Shown: positions 27,397-35,400 of the stretch, piece after piece
Numbering within the stretch: position 1 is the first letter of the stretch
Layout of the letters: each line of letters starts with the position of its first letter
NCBI GenBank assembly: GCA_015711725.1
Contig: JACVIX010000015.1
Coordinates: 1-36,569 of the forward strand
DNA from: Candidatus Geothermincola primus
GTDB lineage: Bacteria; Actinomycetota; Geothermincolia; Geothermincolales; Geothermincolaceae
DNA: 36,569 nucleotides
Reading direction: 5' to 3'
Notes under the pieces: generated by a model
What the model saw: the letters and a program-made list of their open reading frames with translations, nothing else
What the model was told of the DNA's origin: nothing
Databases searched by the model: none
Made by a program: the position numbers and the translations under genes

Positions 27397-27428
27397 TCGA
27401 TTGATATTTTTCCCGCGTAAAAAGTGGC

Positions 27429-28916
27429 ATGGAAATGATGGAAGGGAGAACCAGGAACCATCCCGGAAAGTCTCCTCGGGTTAGCTTTATCATTGGCAAC
27501 TATAATGGGGAGGGCATTCTCTCCGAGTGCATCGATTCCATTCTCAAGCAAACCTTCAGGGACTACGAGATCATCATGGTGGACGACGCCTCCCGAGACG
27601 ACTCGGTCCTGATGGTGGAGAGTAAATATCCCCAGGTAATCATCCTGGAGAACGTTAGAAACCGGGGGCTTCCCTACAGCATGAACCGAGGTTTCCACGA
27701 CGCCTCCGGGGAATGGATAGCTTTTCTCAACAACGACGTGGTACTCAAGGAAGATTGGCTAGAGAGGATGCTGGAGAACGTGGAGAGGTGGGAGGGAGAA
27801 AGGATCTTCGCCTCCCATCTGCTTTTTTATTACGACCCCGAGTTCATCAACAGCACTGGAGGGATTTTAAATCTAGCTGGATATGCTTGGGATCGCGGCA
27901 TCTACCTGCGTGATGGGGAGGCTAAACATCCGCCTTACACCTTCTACCCCTGCGGGGCGGCCATGCTGGTGCACCGGGAGCTATTGGAGGAGGTGGGGCC
28001 CTTCGACCGGAGGTATAAAGGTTATTACGAGGACGTGGAGTTGGGCTGGAGGGCTCATTTGCTGGGTTACCATGTCATCTATGTGCCTGATGCCGTGGCC
28101 CTGCACCGATTCTCATTTTCTATGGGAAGATTAAGTCCCCGTAAGCTGTATCTAGCGGAGAGAAACCGGTTGAGAGCCATCTGCAAGAATTTCGAAAACG
28201 AGACTCTCAAAAGCCTACGTGGAGAACTGGTGCACCTTTACTTGGAGCGAATGAGAGAGATGTGGGAGGTCAAGAATGCGAATATTATGCGGAGGCTGGC
28301 ATATCTTTTACGTATGCTGCAAGCCCTCCTATGGAATTTAATCTTTTTTCCCGACACCCTGAGGGAGAGGAAGAAGGTAGCCGGAATGAGGAGGGTAAGG
28401 GATTTGGATCTGATCGCGAACGGTTATATATGGAACGCTCTCAGCGTCCCCCGAATGGCGGAAAACCTTCAAATGAGGGATTACCGGCCGGCGGACATCT
28501 CGGAAATCAAGAGGCCAAAAAAGGTGATCGGCATGAAGGAGGGGGATGAGGGTTATTTAGGAAGGGGGTGGCATAACCGATTATGCGCGCCGGATGGGAC
28601 TTATTTCCGCTGGACGGAGAGGGAGGCGGTGGCATGGCTTTTAGGCAGAAGGCCTCCACGAGAATTGAAAGTGAGCCTTCTCTACGCTCATCCCGCGGAG
28701 CCGAGCAGGTTGCGGATAAGCGCCAATGGCGTTGAGTTGGGAAGGTTGGCGGTGGAAAAGCTGCCCTCCACATACTCTTTCAAACTTCCTCGGGAGGTGG
28801 GGGAGAAGGTGGAAGTGCGCATCGTGGTGGAGAATCCATTCAGCCCACCCGAGGGGCACCAAGCTGATAGGGGCGGGGAATACGGGGTTGCCGTCTCCAG
28901 GTTGGAGATCCGGTAG
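27429..28916 (+). CDS. GT2 glycosyltransferase with C-terminal beta-sandwich domain
   Basis: 495 residues. The catalytic domain (about 15-250) has VSFIIGNYNGEGILSECI, IIMVDDASRDDS, FLNNDVVLKEDW with the metal-binding aspartate, and YYEDVELGWR, as in rhamnosyl/GT2 enzymes. A helical linker follows. Residues 372-495 are a separate beta-rich module (GYLGRGWH, YFRWTEREAV, LKVSLLYAHPAEPSRLRI, YGVAVSRLEIR). The same module type is inserted in the GT4 at 29162-30859. It probably binds sugar or ligand, but this is inference. The ATG lies 32 bases after the previous stop with no strong ribosome site. Confidence 0.85.
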   Translation: MEMMEGRTRNHPGKSPRVSFIIGNYNGEGILSECIDSILKQTFRDYEIIMVDDASRDDSVLMVESKYPQVIILENVRNRGLPYSMNRGFHDASGEWIAFLNNDVVLKEDWLERMLENVERWEGERIFASHLLFYYDPEFINSTGGILNLAGYAWDRGIYLRDGEAKHPPYTFYPCGAAMLVHRELLEEVGPFDRRYKGYYEDVELGWRAHLLGYHVIYVPDAVALHRFSFSMGRLSPRKLYLAERNRLRAICKNFENETLKSLRGELVHLYLERMREMWEVKNANIMRRLAYLLRMLQALLWNLIFFPDTLRERKKVAGMRRVRDLDLIANGYIWNALSVPRMAENLQMRDYRPADISEIKRPKKVIGMKEGDEGYLGRGWHNRLCAPDGTYFRWTEREAVAWLLGRRPPRELKVSLLYAHPAEPSRLRISANGVELGRLAVEKLPSTYSFKLPREVGEKVEVRIVVENPFSPPEGHQADRGGEYGVAVSRLEIR

Positions 28917-29161
28917 AGCGAAATAGCTGACAAATGGCTGAGAAAAGAGCGAGGTTCGTGAAGATACCTTGGTTTGCTTTTTAGCGAGGCGATTGAATGC
29001 GAGGTTTGGCGCCATTAGGACTGTGCGCAGGGAAAAACTCGGGAATAAGATGGGAATCCTCGAAACGGTAGATGGTTTTGTGAAATAAATGATATTTTTC
29101 AAAATGTAAATATTATTCGTGGAAAGAAAGGGAAACGTCTTCGTTGGCGTATGAGGTTTCT

Positions 29162-30859
29162 ATGAAAATCATGGTGGTATGGCCCTACTTGGTTCCCCAG
29201 TACTTGGAGGGGGCGGAGTCCGCCATCTGGGAGTTATCCAACGGGCTGGTGCAGAGAGGACACCAGGTGGAAATCTTCACCACCTGCTCGGGACCGCCGG
29301 GGGATTCCGGCAATGGTTATCTTATCTGGAACAATTATCTACCCAGGGGAAAAGGGGAGAGGGAGGGCCTGGTGATGTGGCGCTTTCCCGTCGCGCGTAT
29401 CTCTTCCGCCAAAGCAAGAAGAGATGCCCGACGCTTGCAGATTCAGCTGAGCAGGCAAGTGGGAGATCTCCAAGCGAACTCTAAGTTAACGAAAATTCTT
29501 AAGGATGGTCAAGCTAGCCTGTTCCAGGGATGGTATGAGGAGGAGAGATGGCTGGATGGTCCCGCACGATGGTCTGGAAAAACCGCCCTGGCCGCGGTGT
29601 CCTGTGGAGACACAAGATATCTTAAGTTGAAAATGCTCTCGCCTTTGAGACAAAAAGTGACCCTTTCCGTGGACGGAGAGATAAAGCGCGAATTTGCCTT
29701 CCGAGAAGGGGAAGAGAAAGAGATAGTCTTAGAATTCCCCCCGAGAGGACGGTTCGTATTTAGCGTGGAGGTGGAGGCTCTCTTCAAACCCAAGCTGGAC
29801 GAGAGGAAGTTGGGGGTGGCGGTGAGAAGCCTGGCATGTGGGAGCGATGGAGGGGAACGCGAGCTGGGATTAGGCGCGGGTTTTCGCAGACTACTGGAGC
29901 AAGCGCCTGAAGAGCCCTTGAGCGAGCTATTGTGGGAGAGGGCGGAATCTCTGGGCCAGAATTTTTCCCGCCTGCAGGACAGGTTGATAGGTCCCCCTTC
30001 CCCTCGCCTGGAGTCCGCGGTATACAAAGAGGCGAGGGGTTTCGATTTGGTTATAGGTGGAAGGCTTCCGGCGTCCACCCTCTCGCTGGCGGCTAATGCA
30101 GCGGATAAATCAAGCAGACCTTTCGTGGCTATTCCCTGTTTTCTCTCACGTGAGCTCACCCATTATCGTATCTCCGCTCTCCAAGCACTGCTCAAAGCAC
30201 GCCTGGTGGTGACGGAATCCCCCACCCTGGCCGATTTTATGAGGGCGAAGGGTAAAGACGTTTATACCATGTGGGCTGGATGCGCGCCTTCAGAAAGGGA
30301 AGAGCCGGCGGGGGCAAGTTTCAGGGAGAGATATCGATTAGGCGATAGGGCGTTCCTTCTCTGGGAGGGAGGGAAAGCGGAAGGCGAGGGTTTGCGAAGA
30401 GCCAAGGAGAGTTTGAGTGTGCTGCGGAAGCGGGGGATGGATGTGGAACTCTTGGTTTTGAGCCAGGGGGGAGGCGGAAGGTCAGCGGCTGGCAAAGGTA
30501 TACGTTTTTTAGGAAAGCTGCCCCACGGCGAGCTGGAGGAAGCTTATGCCCAATGCGAAGCTCTTATTCTGCCCGACGTCGACTTAAGTTTTGGAGCGAG
30601 CGTCTGCCGAGCGTGGATGTGGGGCAAGCCCGTTCTGGTCTGGAAGGGTTGCGGTATATCCTCGGGATTGGTGGAGGGAGGAAAAGATGGGTTTATCTGC
30701 GCGGACGCGATGGAGTTCGCCCTAAGCGCGGAGATGATTTTGAGGAACAAGAAGTTGGCGGCTAAGATGGGGGAAATTGGCAAGAAGAAAGCGAAGGAGA
30801 GAATGGATCGGAGTCGGGTGATCGATGATTTCGAGGAGGTCCTAAGAAACCTTCTATGA
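29162..30859 (+). CDS. GT4-like glycosyltransferase with inserted beta domain and degenerate active site
   Basis: About 565 residues. The N-terminal GT-B domain begins MKIMVVWPYLVPQYLEGAES with VEIFTTCSG. Residues about 119-226 are an inserted beta domain (LFQGWYEEERW, ARWSGKTALA, LKLKMLSPLRQKVTL, LGVAVRSLACG), related to the C-terminal module of the preceding GT2. The C-terminal nucleotide domain follows. The usual EX7E motif is replaced: the segment DLSFGASVCRAW (about 474-485) lacks both glutamates. It may be inactive or use other residues. ATG 29162 with GAGGT upstream is preferred; a TTG at 29144 would add six residues. The preceding 245-base gap holds no gene. Confidence 0.78.
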   Translation: MKIMVVWPYLVPQYLEGAESAIWELSNGLVQRGHQVEIFTTCSGPPGDSGNGYLIWNNYLPRGKGEREGLVMWRFPVARISSAKARRDARRLQIQLSRQVGDLQANSKLTKILKDGQASLFQGWYEEERWLDGPARWSGKTALAAVSCGDTRYLKLKMLSPLRQKVTLSVDGEIKREFAFREGEEKEIVLEFPPRGRFVFSVEVEALFKPKLDERKLGVAVRSLACGSDGGERELGLGAGFRRLLEQAPEEPLSELLWERAESLGQNFSRLQDRLIGPPSPRLESAVYKEARGFDLVIGGRLPASTLSLAANAADKSSRPFVAIPCFLSRELTHYRISALQALLKARLVVTESPTLADFMRAKGKDVYTMWAGCAPSEREEPAGASFRERYRLGDRAFLLWEGGKAEGEGLRRAKESLSVLRKRGMDVELLVLSQGGGGRSAAGKGIRFLGKLPHGELEEAYAQCEALILPDVDLSFGASVCRAWMWGKPVLVWKGCGISSGLVEGGKDGFICADAMEFALSAEMILRNKKLAAKMGEIGKKKAKERMDRSRVIDDFEEVLRNLL

Positions 30860-31010
30860 TGGCTTTACCTTCTGGACGGATATAGCCCCCGCTTGAAAGA
30901 GGTTCTCCGAACTGTTTTTAGCGATTGCGCGCAGAAAGACTGAAATGATCGAAAACAATTTTATATCGTGAGCATTTAGGAACGTTGACGATAAAAGGCA
31001 AGATTAAAAC

Positions 31011-31330
31011 ATTCCGAAAGGGATGAATGGAGCATGATCTCCGTGATCTGCGTTTATAACCGGCGAGAGGTGCTGGAATAGCACCTTAAAATTCCGAAAG
31101 GGATGAATGGAGCATGATCTCCGTGATCTGCGTTTATAACCGGCGAGAGGTGCTGGAATAGCACCTTAAAATTCCGAAAGGGATGAATGGAGCATGATCT
31201 CCGTGATCTGCGTTTATAACCGGCGAGAGGTGCTGGAAGAGCACCTTAAAATTCCGAAAGTGATTCATGGAGCATGATCTCCGTGATCTGCGTTTATAAC
31301 CGGCGAGAGGTGCTGGAAGAGCACCTTAAA
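31011..31330 (+). repeat. 80-bp tandem repeat, four copies, duplicating a gene start
   Basis: Four exact-length 80-bp units start at 31011, 31091, 31171 and 31251. Each contains a leader, an ATG (31034, 31114, 31194, 31274) and the first codons of the GT2 gene (MISVICVYNRREVLE). Units 1 and 2 are identical and have TAG at codon 16. Unit 3 has GAG there. Unit 4, the real gene start, also has GAG, and differs in the leader at 31261, 31265 and 31266, which weakens AAAGGGA to AAAGTGA. The 151 bases before the array (30860-31010) hold no gene. Confidence 0.97.
31194..31277 (+). CDS. Possible 27-residue leader peptide from the third repeat copy
   Basis: The start codon of repeat copy 3 opens a 27-codon frame with the same first 19 residues as the GT2 enzyme. 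It then runs out of phase into copy 4 and stops at TGA 31275-31277. That stop overlaps the real ATG (31274-31276) as ATGA, the classic arrangement for translational coupling. Its leader keeps AAAGGGA, whereas the real gene's leader does not. Copies 1 and 2 would give only 15-residue peptides (31034-31081, 31114-31161). Expression is unproven. Confidence 0.35.
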   Translation: MISVICVYNRREVLEEHLKIPKVIHGA

Positions 31331-32446
31331 AAGAGCTTGGATTCTCAGAACGCCGAGTATCAGCTTATCCTGCTGGATAACACCCGAGGGAGATATAAAT
31401 CAGCGGCAAAGGCGCTCAACCAAGGCGGGAGACAGGCGAGGGGCGATTACCTCATGTTCGCCCATCAGGACATAAGGTTGTCCCACTCCGATTGGCTTAT
31501 CCAAGCGGAAGAAAAATTGACCTCCCTTCCTCGTCTGGGAATAGCCGGGGTGGCTGGCAAGCGGATGGGTGGGGGTGAAGTGGTGGGCAGGGTCTTTCAC
31601 GGTATTCCTCCCAAGCCGGTTTACGAAGGAGAAATTGACGCTTATGTACCGGTGCAGACGGTGGACGAATGCCTCTTTTTCATATCCCGCATGGTGTGGG
31701 AAAAGATGAAGTTCGACGAGAGGGTCTTGCGGGACTGGCATCTCTACGCGGTGGATTATTCCCTAAGCGCGGGCAGTTTGGGGTACCAGGCTTACGTGCT
31801 GGATCTTCCCGTTTATCATCTTTCGGTGGGGGAATCGTTTTCACCCCAGTATTATTCCGTGCTTAAAAAGTTGCAGAAGAAGCACCGCCGACACTTCCGG
31901 GTGATTCACACCACCATGGGCGATTGGCCCACTTCCTATCCCCTGCGTAGGGAATTGAGAAGGCCTCAGGAGTTGCGAAAGGAGCGGGCCAGGGGAAGAG
32001 GAAAAGCAAGGAAACCTCTCTATTCCTGGAATCCTCTGGAACTTAATTCGGAAAATAAATCAAACCATTTGGTTCCTGGCGATGAGTTCAAGCTTGCCTT
32101 AACCGTGGTAAACAGCGGAAGGGCGTCTTGGTATCGTTGGGGACTCTACCCGGTGAGATTGGCCACCTGCCGTCCTCGGGATCGCTCCAGTTTTCTGGAG
32201 CACCCCCGCTGGCTTGCCTCCAACCGCCCCGCGGACCTTCCACGAGATGAGGTGGCGCCTGGGGATACGGTTACCTTTGAGTGGGACATTCGCGTCCCTG
32301 AGGTTGTTGGTTCTAAAACGGAATATTTTACACTGGTGGCGGATGGCTTGGTCTGGATGGATGATAACGAGGTAATTGTTGAATTGAGAGAGATGGAGGA
32401 TGGGCAACGCGAGTTTAAAGCCAGGTGGATGAAGCGTGGATTATGA
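31274..32446 (+). CDS. GT2-like glycosyltransferase with C-terminal NBR1-type Ig domain
   Basis: 390 residues. The N-terminal domain (1-215) resembles a GT-A glycosyltransferase: ISVICVYNRREVLEEHL, YQLILLDNTRGRY, ARGDYLMFAHQDIRL with an HQD in the metal-binding position, and YAVDYSLSAGSLGYQAYVLDLPVYHL. A basic linker (RKERARGRGKARK) leads to an Ig-like domain at about 262-368 (LTVVNSGRASWYRWG, PRDRSSF, VAPGDTVTFEWDI). This type is usually found in extracellular proteins and is related to the last domain of the two GT-C-like proteins. Its start lies in the fourth unit of an 80-bp tandem repeat and may be coupled to a short upstream frame. It ends 12 bases from the converging 1195-residue gene. 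Confidence 0.82.
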   Translation: MISVICVYNRREVLEEHLKKSLDSQNAEYQLILLDNTRGRYKSAAKALNQGGRQARGDYLMFAHQDIRLSHSDWLIQAEEKLTSLPRLGIAGVAGKRMGGGEVVGRVFHGIPPKPVYEGEIDAYVPVQTVDECLFFISRMVWEKMKFDERVLRDWHLYAVDYSLSAGSLGYQAYVLDLPVYHLSVGESFSPQYYSVLKKLQKKHRRHFRVIHTTMGDWPTSYPLRRELRRPQELRKERARGRGKARKPLYSWNPLELNSENKSNHLVPGDEFKLALTVVNSGRASWYRWGLYPVRLATCRPRDRSSFLEHPRWLASNRPADLPRDEVAPGDTVTFEWDIRVPEVVGSKTEYFTLVADGLVWMDDNEVIVELREMEDGQREFKARWMKRGL

Positions 32447-32458
32447 CTAAGTGATTTT

Positions 32459-35400
32459 TCAGACTCTGACTTCGGGAGCGAGGATATCGGAAAGCCGCGC
32501 TATCCTTAGGCGGGCTTTTTCCTCCGAGATATCGTCCTTTTTCAACCGCTCCAGGTGGAGCTGCGCTTTCTCCCTCTCCCCCGATTGCAGGAGAATCTCC
32601 GCCAGGTTCAACCTGGCTTTCCAGTAATGTTCGTTCAAAGAGAGAGCGCCCTCCAACAGCCCCGTGGGCCTTCCTCCCTCCTTGGAGAGGAAATACTCCA
32701 ACACCGCGAGGTCGTTGAGAAGAGGGGGGCTGTTTCCGACGCTTTCCAGAGCCAATCTCAGACATTCCAGCGCCTCGATGAGGTCCCCTTCCTCCAGAAA
32801 AGCATGGGAGCTTAAGTAGTAAAAGAACGGTCCCGCGGGTTGCCGCGCCAGACGTTCCCGGAGGAAACGCATGGCGGGAGCATGACCATATCTTCGCTTG
32901 AGAGCGTGGAACTCTTTTGCCGCGAACTCGTCATTGGATATCTCTCGGGCATGCCTAGATAAAAGCTGCGATTTTATCTCCTCAGGAGAGCCCCAGTGCC
33001 AGTTGCTTAGCTCTCTCCTTATCTTTTCCCGGGATTTGGAAATCAAGCCGCCATATTTTTCGTCTAAAAAGGAAGTGGTTTGCTGAAATCTTTGAAAGGA
33101 TCCCTTAGTCATCTGGGATTTACCCAGATAAGATCGGAATTCGCCAGTTACCCTTTTTATATGGAGAAATTCATAGTGAGAAGCCATTCGAATCAACATA
33201 TCCCAGTCTTCCAGCAGGGGCAGGTTTTGGTCGAAGTATCCCACCTTATCCAGGCATTCCCGATGGTGCATGACGGTCAGGATTGGAATATAGTTGCGGG
33301 CGAAGAGGAGGTCGCGGGAGAAGTCATAATGGTACAAGAGGTCTTTGGAACATCTCACCCATTCGTCCCCTTGCTTGAGCTGAACCGTGCGGAAGGCGTC
33401 GGCGTAAGCCACTTTGTAGTCGCTTCCCTCCAGAGCTTCCACCAAGGTCTCCACGTGGGAGGGATAGTAGATGTCGTCGTCGTCAAGATAGGCGATGTAT
33501 TTGCCGGAGGCGAGGCTCAACGCTTGATTGCGCGCCGAAGCTAGACCTGAACGTCGATGGTTTGAGTGATATCTCAGCCGTGGGTCGCCGTAACTTTCCA
33601 CCAGAGCTCGGACATCTACGCCAGCGTCGTTGACAACTATTGCCTCTAGGTTGCGGTAGGTCTGGTCTAGAACGCTCTGCACCGCTTCCTTCAAGAGATG
33701 AGGGCGGTTAAAGGTAGGAATGATAACGCTCACCAGAGGATGGTCTCTTTTCCCTGAGCGCAGCCAGCGTAGAGGCTCCGGGCAGGGGTCCATGATGTTT
33801 CTCCTGTACTCCACCTTGCTCTCCGGCGAAGGCTCAAGCCCTGCCACCTCCAGATATTTTAACGCGACTTTCTCATAGGTATAGTTATCTCTCCATTGGC
33901 GATAACCCTCATCCCCCAATCTCTTTCTCTCTATGGGGTCCTCCAACAGACGGTGCACCTCGGAGACGAAAGGTTCCAGGGGAAAAATTCTTAACAGTGT
34001 GAAGTTTTTCAGACTTATGATGGCAGGAAGAACCTTTCCCCCGAATAGGCGGTCCAATAACTTTACCCCTGGAAGCACAGCGGATTTGAGCCATCTGAGG
34101 CGCTTCCATAAGAGGACGAAAGGGTGGCGCGGGGAAGAAGTTCTTATTTTTACAACAAGTTGATATGTTTTTCCTTTTGTGATAATAACCAATTTCTTGA
34201 GCGCTTTCGCCAACCATTCCGGCGATTTATGTGTGGAAACTGTTTTTGAATGGTTTAACTCAGCATATTTTTTCTCATCGGAATCGGAATGAACTTGTGG
34301 TGATTGCCCCGATGATGTTTCTAAGTGGTATTGCAGGGGAGCAAGCGTACCTCCAGCAATCCCCTTCAATCCTGAGCAATACTCCGACGCCACCCAGGGG
34401 AGGCGATGGCTCATGGCCTCCAGCGCCACGATTCCGAATGACTCCGCCAGGGAGGGAATGACTAGGAGGTCGGCTTGCTCCATGGCAGAAGCCACCACTT
34501 CCTCGCTCTGGGGTCCCAGGATAATGAAACGGGCATCTCCAACAGCGCGTTCTCGCACCGCTTGGAGGTACCCTGGCTCGAAATCCTTTCCCATGCTCAC
34601 CAGCACCCAATCCCCCGGCATCCTCTTCAACGCCTCCACCAACCATAGCTGATTCTTGACGTTGCAGTAGCTGCCCACCGCGATCACAAGCTTCTTTCCC
34701 TGAGGTATCCCCAGATTCCTCCTGAAATCGGTGGAAGGGGAGATATAGTTGGCCGCCGGTGGAATCACCTGGTGAGGTATGTCATTTTCTTGGAGAAATT
34801 TCCGATCGTATCCATGGAAGCTCTCAGAGATAACCAACCTGGCTTGGCGCAGGCGTTGGACGTAAGCCCGTTTAAGCTCCGGATTCGCGTCCAGGTAGCT
34901 GACGCTTTCCCTGTTGACGGTGAGAACCAAGATGCTGGGAAGGTTTTCTAGACTTGGGAGGGACCAGGTTGCCCAGTTGCGCACGTCACCTTTGATGATA
35001 ATCAGCTCATAGTCGCTGCTATCGATTAATCGCTTCAGATCTTGGTATTTGGGCTTGTCGGAAACTCCATAAGGGCCTAGTTTCTCCTCGAACTCGTAAA
35101 TGTTGATTCCGTTGTGGTACCAGCAGTCTCTCCGCAAATCCAAGGTAGCCACTTCGGTGGCGTAGCCCAGCCGGGAGAGTTCGAAACCCAAGTTAGCGCA
35201 GAAGCTCTCCAAACCCCCCATTGAGGGGTAGAAATGGTCGGCGATGATTAACGCCATTTTCCCCCGGTAGGAGGGAAGCTCGTCGGTATCCAATATCTTC
35301 CTGGCCCACTCTAAATCCAGTTCGTCGAAGAGCTCACGGTTCTTCAGCCTTAACTTGGCGGCGAGCTCCCTTCCGGTTTTCAGGGTGGCAAGCATGCTGG

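Noticed and set aside
29144-29161. TTG start adding six residues to the inserted-domain GT4
   Set aside because: ATG 29162 has GAGGT at good spacing and fits the family start; the TTG is listed only as an alternative.
31011-31250. Pure assembly artefact
   Set aside because: Copies 3 and 4 carry distinct substitutions, which a simple duplication error would not create; it still needs long-read confirmation.
32447-32458. Terminator between the converging GT2 and giant GT genes
   Set aside because: Only 12 bases separate the stops and no hairpin is present.
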